Source of the DNA: an uncultured Bacteroidales bacterium | GTDB taxonomy: Bacteria; Bacteroidota; Bacteroidia; Bacteroidales; UBA932 | Direction of reading: 5' to 3' | Assembly: GCA_934725575.1 (NCBI GenBank) | Contig: CAKVCK010000002.1 | Coordinates: forward strand, 1-64,000 | Length of the DNA stretch: 64,000 bases | In this document: positions 1 through 7,347 of the stretch, piece after piece | How the letters are laid out: each line of letters opens with the position of its first letter | Numbering within the stretch: position 1 is the stretch's first letter | Notes under the pieces: model-generated | Databases searched by the model: none | Told to the model about the DNA's origin: nothing | The model's input: the letters and a program-made list of their open reading frames with translations, nothing else | Translations under genes and position numbers: made by a program

Positions 1-611
1 TTGTTCAGGGCATCACTCTCACAGGACTATCTTCTGGAACTGCTTAGGGGCGCTAAAATTTGATGCGGTTGCCCTGGCTACTGATGATCTGCTTTTTCAT
101 ATTCCCGACAAATTTTTCGGCGGTCTGCGTCAGGACGACAAATCTGGATCCGATCGCGGTGACCATCATTATGGTCGCGCTTGATGTGGTCGCGGCGCTG
201 GTGGGTGTTGTGTTCGGCGGAATGATGAGGCGGTTCAGGCTGTCTGTCAAGTATTTCGCACCGACATTCTTCCTGCTGGGATACCTCTGCTTCGCGACTT
301 CCCCAAGCCTCCCTTCTTTGCTTGTCGGCTGCCTCTTCATCGGAATCGCCAACGGCATCGGAGTCCCTTATCTGAACACGATAGCCTCGATCAAGGCTGG
401 TCAAGACGCCGCCACGACGGTGATGCCGCTCCTCTCCGCCGCACTCTATGCCGGGCAGTTCCTTTCACCTCTGGTGGCCACCCCGCTCGCCGCCAAATTC
501 TTCCCTGACAATGTTTTAGGAATATATTGGATCGCCTGCGCCTTCAGCGTCCTCTTCCTTCTCGAAGTCTTCGCCACACGGCATTCCCAGGCGCTGCTGC
601 CAGAAGAATAG
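1..611 (+). pseudogene. MFS transporter, C-terminal half, probably frameshifted
   Basis: The frame opening at 63 encodes about 182 residues with at least five hydrophobic membrane segments separated by short loops, and a basic loop (MMRRFR) after the second, as between helices of a major facilitator superfamily transporter. The acidic C-terminus ends at 611. Only about six helices are present, half the usual 12. Upstream, frame 1 (1-60) is open and reads like the central cytoplasmic loop (LSQDYLLELLRGAKI), but it hits TGA at 61-63, while the transporter frame has TAA at 54-56. This suggests a small indel near 55-63 joining two parts of one gene. The alternative is a genuine short ORF starting at 63. 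The start of the gene lies outside the window. Substrate unknown. Confidence 0.55.
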
Positions 612-700
612 GCCAGAGGATTGAATATTCGAACAAATCAAAACGGCTTCTGAATATTCAGGATTATGACTTCGCCGGAGGAACCGCCGGTCGCTGATTG

Positions 701-769
701 TGACGTGTTCGGCAACTCGTTGTTAATGAATATATTCGTAAATGCTGCCCTCCCGAAATGACCGGCGGC
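701..769 (+). repeat. 69-bp repeat, copy A
   Basis: This stretch aligns without gaps to 1748-1816, with about 55 of 69 bases identical. It starts TGACGTGTTC and ends ACCGGCGGC in both copies. It is intergenic, just upstream of the promoter of a regulator remnant; copy B sits upstream of a beta-lactamase remnant. The flanks do not match. Function unknown. Confidence 0.6.
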
Positions 770-821
770 TTTTTGGAAAAATATGATAATCAGCGGATTG
801 GCGTTTTTGGATGATTTGAGT

Positions 822-829
822 TATCTTTG
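822..829 (+). promoter_or_regulatory. Promoter -7 element TATCTTTG
   Basis: Matches the Bacteroidota -7 consensus TAnnTTTG and lies 20 bp before the ATG of the regulator remnant at 850. No clean -33 element at the usual spacing was seen. Confidence 0.45.
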
Positions 830-849
830 TATCCTTATCAAATGAAAGG

Positions 850-1050
850 ATGACAGCAACGGAACGACTTGAGCAGGAATATGCCTCATTGACTGAGAGT
901 GTCGGCTTCGACATCGACAGCATTGACAGGAGCCGTGTCGGGAGCATTGTCAATGACATCGACAGGGTGGCGGTGCTGACCAAGAGCGCGCTTACCATCT
1001 ACGACAACATTCGTATGGAGCATATCTATGTTCGCCCAGCCTTCCGTTGA
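850..1050 (+). pseudogene. Regulator N-terminal remnant, PAS-like start
   Basis: 66 codons with good codon usage and a promoter, but too short for the family it resembles. The first ~40 residues are helical and the end (SALTIYDNIRMEHIYV) reads like the opening strand of a PAS-type sensor domain, as in Bacteroidota HTH regulators with an N-terminal PAS. The frame stops at 1048-1050, exactly where a second, unrelated reading frame (outer-membrane barrel) takes over. I infer a deletion that removed the rest of this gene and the 5' end of the next, with the junction near 1028-1045. The family assignment is tentative. Confidence 0.4.
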
Positions 1051-1588
1051 GGCCGGCTATGTTAATTCCGTTCAGAAAATGAAAGCTTCCGGCAGCACGG
1101 TGTCCGGTACTACCAACGGTGTCTATGTGGGAGCGAACTGGAATCTCGAATTGAGCAAAGTCTTCAGCCTGACACCTGGCGTGTACTATGAGTCCCTTAC
1201 CACCAGCGATTACAAGTTCTCTTTCGCATCTGGTTCGGTTCAGGAACATTACGCCAACGTTCCGGTTCTCCTTAACGCCGGAGTGAACCTTGGGGACAAC
1301 GCCCGTCTGTTCGCCTTTGGCGGCCCGACACTAAGCCTCGGCATAGCCGCCTCCACTTCTGTCGATTCCGGAACAGGCAAGGGTGGCAACCGAAAGAAAC
1401 ACAACCTCTATTCGGATGATGACTACAAGCGTTTCGATGTACTTGCCGGCGGCGGTCTTGGAATAGAGGTGAACCATCATTTTCGCTTCACGGTCGGTTA
1501 CAACGCCGGTCTGCTGAACCGCACCTCGTTGGATGGCGCCACCCTCAAGCGCAACCAGCTGAAAATCGGAGCCGCCTTCGTCTTCTGA
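1028..1588 (+). pseudogene. Outer-membrane beta-barrel protein lacking signal peptide
   Basis: 186 residues with the alternating pattern of transmembrane beta strands, Gly/Tyr/Phe rich, ending in VF with a terminal aromatic as usual for BAM-inserted barrels. It resembles PorT/OMP_b-brl type small barrels of Bacteroidota. It starts at MFAQPSVEAGYV: the FAQ followed by the mature sequence is what normally follows a signal-peptidase site, but the signal peptide itself is missing and the preceding DNA encodes a regulator fragment in another frame. It is therefore probably a 5'-truncated, non-exported relic. A good hairpin follows at 1609-1648. Confidence 0.6.
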
Positions 1589-1608
1589 TGACAGACCGGC
1601 TTGACAGC

Positions 1609-1648
1609 ATCGTCCCCACAGGTTTTCACAATCGCCTGTGGGGACGAT
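1609..1648. terminator. Hairpin with perfect 14-bp stem
   Basis: ATCGTCCCCACAGG pairs with CCTGTGGGGACGAT around a 12-nt loop, 20 bp after the barrel remnant. There is no long T-tract on either side, so it may be a factor-dependent or bidirectional terminator rather than a classical intrinsic one. Confidence 0.6.
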
Positions 1649-1747
1649 AGTTATCTCATAGATCCCGAATCTGATAGAGTTTAATTACCTTGGCCTTGTG
1701 CGGTGATCCATCCATCTTGAAAGCGCGGCACCTGATAGAATGAGTAA

Positions 1748-1816
1748 TGACGTGTTCTGTAATGTGTTGTAAATAAATATGTTCGGGAATGCCGCCCTCT
1801 CATAATGACCGGCGGC
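1748..1816 (+). repeat. 69-bp repeat, copy B
   Basis: Ungapped diverged copy of 701-769 (about 80% identity). It occupies most of the gap between the barrel remnant and the beta-lactamase remnant. The rest of 1589-1888 contains only the hairpin at 1609-1648; no gene was seen. Confidence 0.6.
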
Positions 1817-1888
1817 GTTTTCTATGTTTCTGAAAAAGAACAAGTTGGTCCCCACGCTTGGCCGAGCCGTCCATCAGGTGTCCTGCGC

Positions 1889-2348
1889 GGAGATATTCAT
1901 AATCTGGGCTTTACCCGCACTGCCATCAGATGGAACGAGAAAGATATGCACGAAAATATAATGCGCTGCTACGACTCCTGAAGAGGCCACGCGGCTGCTG
2001 GAGATGGTTTACACTCGCCGGATACCAGAAGGCCATTATTCTGATTGGTTGGTGAGTGCGTTGGAGAATTGCGATACCGGCCGGGATCGGCTTCCCGCTC
2101 CATTGGTCGGAACCAAGGCGTTGATCGGACACAAGACCGGGACTGGCGACAGGAATATGAGCGGGGAGATTATCGGAGTCAATGATGTCGGCTTCATTGT
2201 TCTCCCTGACGGAAGACATTACAGCATTGCCATATTCCTGAAAGATATTAAGGGCGACCTAAAAGAGGCGGAATCCTGCATCGCCAGGATTTCCAAGGTG
2301 GTTTTTGAATCATTAACTTTGCGGTGTTATAGAAAGTCAGGACAATGA
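1889..2348 (+). pseudogene. Class A (A2-like) beta-lactamase remnant
   Basis: The intact part (from 2004) contains the third active-site box as HKTGTGDRN followed by NDVGFIVLPDGRHYSIAIF, characteristic of the C-terminal third of subclass A2 class A beta-lactamases of Bacteroidota. Reading back, homologous-looking sequence continues in a different frame (DIHNLGFTRTA, then WNEKDMHENIMRCYD), and the two frames join if one base near 1976 is removed. The N-terminal two thirds, with the SxxK nucleophile and the SDN box, are absent. The remnant therefore has a 5' deletion plus a +1 frameshift and should be inactive. Its end overlaps the start of the acetyltransferase gene by 4 bp (ATGA). Confidence 0.75.
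2314..2321 (+). promoter_or_regulatory. Promoter -7 element TAACTTTG
   Basis: Matches TAnnTTTG and lies inside the end of the beta-lactamase remnant, 23 bp before the acetyltransferase ATG. It could drive the acetyltransferase independently of the dead gene. Confidence 0.5.
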
Positions 2349-2794
2349 ATATCATTACATTCTCAAAACAGGAACGGAGCAATGAAGTCATCTCTTCTTT
2401 GAGTGGCCTTTGGAACAGGTCGGTCAGGGTGACGCATAACTTCCTGTCGGAAAAGGATTTTAAGAATCTGGAACCGTATGTGAGACAGGCTCTGGCTGAG
2501 GTACCTGTGCTTGCCGTAGCGGAGACCGAAGACAGAGTCGCCGGCTTCATCGGCCTCAGCGAGGACAAGATAGAGATGTTGTTCATCGACCCGACCTTCA
2601 TCGGGAAAGGCATCGGCCACAAATTGGTTGACTGGGCGACAAACGGGAACGGCATCCGTCTCATAGACGTGAACGAGCAGAACACCCATGCCGTCTCTGT
2701 CTACCGACATTGGGGCTTCCAGCCTTACGACCGCAACGAGACCGACGACCAAGGCAATCCATTTCCGATCCTCCGGATGAGGCTGAAAATATAA
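2345..2794 (+). CDS. GNAT family N-acetyltransferase (YjaB-like)
   Basis: 149 residues, the usual size of a single-domain GNAT. The N-terminus (LWNRSVRVTHNFLSEKD) resembles E. coli YjaB. The acetyl-CoA pyrophosphate loop appears as IGKGIGHKL after the beta-4 strand (MLFIDPTF), and the C-terminal half has the NEQNTHAVSVYRHWGF segment typical of motif B. It probably transfers acetyl from acetyl-CoA to a small-molecule or protein amine in the cytoplasm; substrate unknown. The start overlaps the stop of the beta-lactamase remnant (ATGA), and a separate promoter is seen at 2314. An inverted repeat follows between this gene and the convergent lipoprotein gene. Confidence 0.85.
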   Translation: MNIITFSKQERSNEVISSLSGLWNRSVRVTHNFLSEKDFKNLEPYVRQALAEVPVLAVAETEDRVAGFIGLSEDKIEMLFIDPTFIGKGIGHKLVDWATNGNGIRLIDVNEQNTHAVSVYRHWGFQPYDRNETDDQGNPFPILRMRLKI

Positions 2795-2863
2795 GAAGTT
2801 CTTGATTTGTTCGTTTGAAGATTTTTCCCCGTCAAAGGACATTTCAAACAAATCAAAACTTCT
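2794..2863. terminator. Bidirectional terminator-like inverted repeat
   Basis: AGAAGTTCTTGATTTGTT near 2794 pairs imperfectly with AACAAATCAAAACTTCT ending at 2863, between two convergent genes. A T-run (ATTTTT) lies in the loop. AT-rich arms suit termination in both directions. Confidence 0.5.
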
Positions 2864-2886
2864 ATGTCAGAATCAAAGTGTGTGGA

Positions 2887-4143
2887 TCAGTTCGCCATCA
2901 GGACTTCCTTGTAGTTTTCCGGCAGGGAGACCGGGGACAAGGTCTTCGTTTTCCAGTCGAGATCCTGGATCTTGGTGGCGTTACCGGAAGCGATATTCAG
3001 CAGGATGTGGTCCGGGCGGTCGGTATGGACATTGGCCGAGAGGACTCTGACTGATTTGTAGGTGTAGATTGGCTGGTCCATCTTTCCGGTCTCGGCGTTG
3101 ACAATCCTGAACAGGCTTGGACCTCCTTCAAAAGTGATGATGTAACCTGCGTCCTGCCCGACCCGGAACGGGATGACGGCGGCGGCATCGAGTTCCTCAA
3201 TCTTCCTTAAGCTCTCTTTTCTTAAAATGACGGTCGCCCATTTCCCGTTGCCTTCGTTGGCGGAAAACAGATAGGAGTAGATTCCTTCTTTTTCTGAATA
3301 TGTTCCTGGATAGTCACCGAAATATTCCGCCTTCAGCCCCTCCGGAAGCTTGTATGTAGGCTGGACAGGAACCGGTGTGACGGAGGATTTTGTCATATAA
3401 TCCGCACATATCTCCACCGGCAAGTTGTTGAAAGTGCAGACATTGTCCCGGCAGCAAAGTGCGGCGATCATATTCGTTGGAGTTCTGGACAGTGCGATCG
3501 CATTGCCGCTCAAGTGCTCGGTCTTGCCTGTGAAGAAGTTGAGGAATACTGCGCACCGGTCTCCGTCTTCCTCGGTGAGACCGCAGAGGCCGAAAGAGCG
3601 GGGAACGTTGACCACCGAATGAATATTCACGGAAAAGTCGGCTGTGAAGGATTTCCTCCCAAGGCCATTCTCGTCCAGAATGTAGCCATCCACACTCTTG
3701 TCTTTTATTCCATAGAGCCTCAGGTCTTTGGGAGCCTGCCCGTCTGTTATATTCAAGGATCCTATGTCCTGTGTTTTCCCCTCCCGCATAAGGGTCACGT
3801 CCACCCGTGCCGCAGGGTATCTGTAAGGCAACAGTACTTCAATACGCTCTGGCTCAACACTCACGATTTCAGCATAGACGCCGCTCACTTGTCCGATTGG
3901 AATCACCTTGTCGCCCGTCTCCCAAGAAAAGCTGAGCATCACATTGTCCGTCTGCCTGTACCCCTCTCCCAGAAGGTGGATGGCATCCCCCGGAGCGAGA
4001 GTCTTCCCTTCTTCCTGCAGGCTCGCATCGCTGATTATCAGTTCCTTTTCAGACTCGAACGCCTTCTTGTTGCACCCGATCATCGCAGCCACCATAACGA
4101 TGCAGAAGACCGCCTTGATGAATATGTTGGATTTCATTCGCAT
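2887..4143 (-). CDS. Hypothetical lipoprotein
   Basis: 418 residues. The N-terminus is a lipoprotein signal peptide: basic start, hydrophobic core, then the lipobox MIGC with Cys at residue 24. After it comes an extracytoplasmic domain of mixed beta character with an early section (KTLAPGDAIHLLGEGYRQTD) resembling IPT/TIG-like beta-sandwich openings. The remainder could be a beta-propeller-like domain, but no catalytic motif was recognised. Its own promoter lies at 4165-4172. It stands alone, divergent from the DUF4476 gene and convergent with the acetyltransferase. Function unknown. Confidence 0.75.
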   Translation of the reverse strand: MRMKSNIFIKAVFCIVMVAAMIGCNKKAFESEKELIISDASLQEEGKTLAPGDAIHLLGEGYRQTDNVMLSFSWETGDKVIPIGQVSGVYAEIVSVEPERIEVLLPYRYPAARVDVTLMREGKTQDIGSLNITDGQAPKDLRLYGIKDKSVDGYILDENGLGRKSFTADFSVNIHSVVNVPRSFGLCGLTEEDGDRCAVFLNFFTGKTEHLSGNAIALSRTPTNMIAALCCRDNVCTFNNLPVEICADYMTKSSVTPVPVQPTYKLPEGLKAEYFGDYPGTYSEKEGIYSYLFSANEGNGKWATVILRKESLRKIEELDAAAVIPFRVGQDAGYIITFEGGPSLFRIVNAETGKMDQPIYTYKSVRVLSANVHTDRPDHILLNIASGNATKIQDLDWKTKTLSPVSLPENYKEVLMAN

Positions 4144-4164
4144 AGTTCAAATTAGTAATAAGTG

Positions 4165-4172
4165 CAAATTTA
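4165..4172 (-). promoter_or_regulatory. Promoter -7 element TAAATTTG (minus strand)
   Basis: On the minus strand this reads TAAATTTG, matching TAnnTTTG, 22 bp before the lipoprotein start. It lies in the 78-bp divergent intergenic region. Confidence 0.5.
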
Positions 4173-4221
4173 TAATATTGTTCCCGAAAAAGATGTATAT
4201 TAGCGAACAAAATGAACTGCT

Positions 4222-4872
4222 ATGCGGAAACTTATGATATGCGCGCTGTGCGTGCTTTTGTCTTTGTCGGCGAGGGCCGGTTTTGTTGATGGAATCCGGA
4301 TCAGTGGGTATGACAGGCCGTTCATAGTCACCATTGACAATGAGAATGTCTCTATGCCGGCGACTTCCTGCTTTGTCGCCGGTCTGTCTTCGGGCTATTA
4401 CACGGTAGAGGTTTACGAGTCTCGTTCGATGTCGGACGATGATATCTGGAAAGGTCGTCTGCTTTACAGCAAACGGGTATATTACAATGGAATAGGGATT
4501 ATGGACATCCGTATTGACGGTGGCTCTTCGGCCGGAGGCGGGCACAACGGACATTGGTCATCCGTGTTCGGAAAGAATGTGATGTCCGCAGATGTGTTCG
4601 CCGACTTCTACCAACGGATGAAGGACGAGGCGTTCGGGGATGGAAAGAACAAGATAATCCGGACCGCTCTCGCCAACACAGCCTTTACCACGGACCAATG
4701 CGAGCGTCTCATCGACCTTTATTCCTTCGATGATGACAAGGTCGAGTTCCTGAAGCTGGTCTATCCCAATGTCGTTGACAAGGAAGCCTTTTTCCGTGCC
4801 ATTGACAAGCTGACCTTCCTCAGCAGCCGTGACAAGGTCCGGGACTTCATCCAGGCCTATAATAATCATTGA
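4222..4872 (+). CDS. DUF4476 domain protein, exported
   Basis: 216 residues: signal peptide (about 1-20, ending SARA), a beta-rich N-terminal part (20-95), a Gly/His-rich linker, then a helical C-terminal domain (about 120-216) matching the DUF4476 pattern: MSADVFADFYQRMKDEAFGD, then TTDQCERLIDLYSFDDDKVEFLK, quoted here in parts, and a final helix pair. Such proteins are common in Bacteroidota and are exported; their role is not established. The gene is transcribed divergently from a lipoprotein gene. It is followed by a 350-bp noncoding region with hairpin repeats. Confidence 0.8.
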   Translation: MRKLMICALCVLLSLSARAGFVDGIRISGYDRPFIVTIDNENVSMPATSCFVAGLSSGYYTVEVYESRSMSDDDIWKGRLLYSKRVYYNGIGIMDIRIDGGSSAGGGHNGHWSSVFGKNVMSADVFADFYQRMKDEAFGDGKNKIIRTALANTAFTTDQCERLIDLYSFDDDKVEFLKLVYPNVVDKEAFFRAIDKLTFLSSRDKVRDFIQAYNNH

Positions 4873-4941
4873 GAATATGCGCTTTAGGCTTGCAATCCAT
4901 AGAAAACCTCCTATCCGCCGGATTCCTCGGTGATAAAATGA

Positions 4942-5218
4942 GGGAGAACGTTACTCAAAAGGGTAGCCAGCTACTCTCCGGAAACGAAAAGAAGCAGAGA
5001 TGCTTTCTCAAAAGTGCTATGCAAGTCTCCGCCAGATACCGGATAACCTTTCGGAAGCGAAAAAAGGGAAAAACGTCTCCCAAGAGTGTTCAGCAACACC
5101 CTCGGGAGACAAAAAGCGGGGGAAACGATTCCCAAGAGTGTGGGATACACTCTTGAGGAGCAGAAAAGGCAAAAAGTGTTGCCTGAGGGATTAGCCGCAA
5201 GCCAAAAGTGCTAAGTCC
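4942..5218. repeat. Array of degenerate ~51-bp hairpin-forming repeats
   Basis: The intergenic DNA contains four to five imperfect tandem units at about 4942, 4993 (longer, ~74 bp), 5067, 5119 and 5170. The shared pattern is GGGAAAACG, then CYCAARAG.GT, then a short loop, then AC.CTC, then AAAAG. Several units fold on themselves: GTCTCCC (5075) with GGGAGAC (5104), and CAAGAGTGT (5133) with ACACTCTTG (5147), and AGGCAA with TTGCCT near 5168. The strand of any transcript is unknown. Open frames of 64-95 codons cross the array but look like chance translations of the repeat. Confidence 0.6.
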
Positions 5219-5263
5219 GATAATCATTGAGGTTTAAAAGGACATTCGGTAAAATAAAATCAT

Positions 5264-5271
5264 TACATTTG
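5264..5271 (+). promoter_or_regulatory. Promoter -7 element TACATTTG
   Basis: Matches TAnnTTTG exactly. A transcript would begin near 5278, which rules out the in-frame codons upstream and fixes the peptidase start at 5305. Confidence 0.65.
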
Positions 5272-5304
5272 CAGGATGAAAATGAACGAATATATTCAAA
5301 GGAT

Positions 5305-7323
5305 ATGAAAAAAAGTTTTGTGATTATGGCTTCAGCGCTTGCGATGGCGGCCTGCGGGCCAAAACAACAGGTGGCTACGGTTCCGGCCATTGACCTTGCG
5401 AACCTTGACACCACGGTCTCTCCGGCGGTTGACTTCTACCAGTACTCGACCGGCGGATGGCAGAAGAACAACCCTCTCAAGCCTGAATATGCCCGTTTCG
5501 GCTCATTCGACCAGTTGAGGGAGAACAACGTCAAGAGACTCAACGACTTGTTCGCCGAGATGGGAACGTTGAAAACGGAAAAAGGCACGGTCGAGCAGAA
5601 GATTTCCGACCTTTACAAGCAGGGACTTGACTCCACAAGGCTGAACGCCGAGGGCGCGGCTCCTTTGAAGAAATATGTCGATGAGATCTACGCCGCGGCT
5701 GACAAGGACGCTCTCGTGAAGATCATCGCGGGGCTTCATAATGTCTCCGAAAGCTCGTTCTTCGGCGCTTACGTGATGTCCGACCTCGCCGACAGCGACA
5801 ACCAGATTCTTTATCTTGGACAGGGCGGACTTGGAATCGGTGACCGTGACTATTACGTCGAGGCTGAGAACGCTGCGATCAAGGAAGGTTACCGTAATTT
5901 CCTGGCTAAGGTGTTCACCCTGACCGGAGTGGCGGAGCCGGAGAAGGCTGCCGCCAACGCTCTCGCCGTAGAGGATGTCCTCGCCACCAACTCCTGGACC
6001 AGCGTTCAGGAAAGGAACATCCAGGCGCAGTACAACCCTTGCAGCACCGAGGAACTTATCAAGAATTACCCTGGCTTCGACTGGAAACTCTACTTCGAGA
6101 CCAGAGGCATCGCCGACCAGCAGAAACTGATCGTCAGCGAGCCTTCGTTCTTCAAGGCTTTCAGTGAATATTTCGGCGGAGCGGATCTCGCTGTCTTGAA
6201 GGACTACTTGGCCGGCCAGCTCATCCAGGGCGCGACCGGATCCCTCAGCGATGACTTCTACACCGCGTCATTCGACTTCTTCAGCACTCAGATGTCCGGC
6301 ATCAAGGAGCAGAAACCTCGCTGGAAGAGGGCTATGCAGGTTCCGAACAGCATCCTCGGCGAGGCTGTCGGCAAGATGTACGTGGCGAAATACTTCCCGG
6401 AGTCCTCAAAGACAAAGATGATCGATCTCGTGGAGAACCTCAAGAAGGCTTTCAGCCAGCACATCGACGAACTCGATTGGATGAGCGATTCCACAAAGGC
6501 CAAGGCTCACGAGAAACTGGACAACTTCACAGTTAAGGTTGGCTATCCTGACAAATGGAAGGATTACTCTACCCTCGATATCGATCCGGAGAAGAGCTAC
6601 TACGAGAACCTTCGCGCCGCCGGCGCCTGGTACACGGCCGACAATATGTCCAAACTCGGCAAGCCGACCGACAAGACCGAATGGGGAATGTCTCCTCAGA
6701 CCGTCAACGCCTACTATAACCCTACGACCAACGAGATCTGCTTCCCTGCGGCCATCCTTCAGCCACCGTTCTTCAACGCTGACGCTGACGACGCTGTCAA
6801 CTATGGCGGAATCGGAGTCGTGATCGGCCACGAGATGTCCCACGGATTCGACGACCAGGGACGACTCTTCGACAAAGACGGTAATATGGCCGACTGGTGG
6901 ACGGCGGAGGATGCCGTGAAGTTCAACGCCAAGGCTCAGGTGCTTGTCGCTCAGTTCGATGAGGTTGAGGTCGTGCCTGGCGTTCACGCCAATGGACAAC
7001 TCTCACTCGGTGAGAATATCGGTGATCACGGCGGACTCAGCATCTCTTACACGGCGATGGAGAACGCCAACGCCGGCAAGAACATCGGCCTTATCGACGG
7101 CTTCACCCCCGAGCAGAGATTCTACCTGTCTTACGGCGCGATCTGGGCTCAGAACATCACCGATGAGGAGAAGGCACGTCTTACCAAACTCGATGTCCAC
7201 TCGCTCGCCGTTAACCGTGTGAACGTGTCCCTGAAGAACTTCCAGACATTCTTCGACGCTTTCGGCATCAAGGAAGGCGATCCGATGTGGCGTCCGGAGA
7301 GCGAGAGGGTACACATCTGGTAA
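5305..7323 (+). CDS. M13 family metallopeptidase (neprilysin/PepO-like) lipoprotein
   Basis: 672 residues from the ATG at 5305. A lipobox (AMAAC, Cys about residue 17) predicts a lipid-anchored extracytoplasmic enzyme. The large helical M13 N-domain is followed by the catalytic domain: NAYYN substrate-binding motif near residue 467, zinc motif GHEMSHGFDDQG near 507 (HExxH), the third ligand region ENIGDHGG near 569, and the C-terminal end VHIW corresponding to the usual terminal tryptophan. It should cleave oligopeptides on the amino side of hydrophobic residues. The upstream in-frame extension to 5227 precedes the promoter and is not translated. Followed after 24 bp by an ABC permease, probably co-transcribed by position only. 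Confidence 0.93.
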   Translation: MKKSFVIMASALAMAACGPKQQVATVPAIDLANLDTTVSPAVDFYQYSTGGWQKNNPLKPEYARFGSFDQLRENNVKRLNDLFAEMGTLKTEKGTVEQKISDLYKQGLDSTRLNAEGAAPLKKYVDEIYAAADKDALVKIIAGLHNVSESSFFGAYVMSDLADSDNQILYLGQGGLGIGDRDYYVEAENAAIKEGYRNFLAKVFTLTGVAEPEKAAANALAVEDVLATNSWTSVQERNIQAQYNPCSTEELIKNYPGFDWKLYFETRGIADQQKLIVSEPSFFKAFSEYFGGADLAVLKDYLAGQLIQGATGSLSDDFYTASFDFFSTQMSGIKEQKPRWKRAMQVPNSILGEAVGKMYVAKYFPESSKTKMIDLVENLKKAFSQHIDELDWMSDSTKAKAHEKLDNFTVKVGYPDKWKDYSTLDIDPEKSYYENLRAAGAWYTADNMSKLGKPTDKTEWGMSPQTVNAYYNPTTNEICFPAAILQPPFFNADADDAVNYGGIGVVIGHEMSHGFDDQGRLFDKDGNMADWWTAEDAVKFNAKAQVLVAQFDEVEVVPGVHANGQLSLGENIGDHGGLSISYTAMENANAGKNIGLIDGFTPEQRFYLSYGAIWAQNITDEEKARLTKLDVHSLAVNRVNVSLKNFQTFFDAFGIKEGDPMWRPESERVHIW

Positions 7324-7347
7324 CATATTCATAAAGGAATAATTTTT

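Noticed and set aside
4869..5194. Open frames of 64-95 codons in the repeat array after the DUF4476 gene
   Set aside because: They translate the degenerate hairpin repeats in different frames, have no ribosome-binding or promoter context, and their composition (Lys/Ser/Gln rich) follows the repeat DNA.
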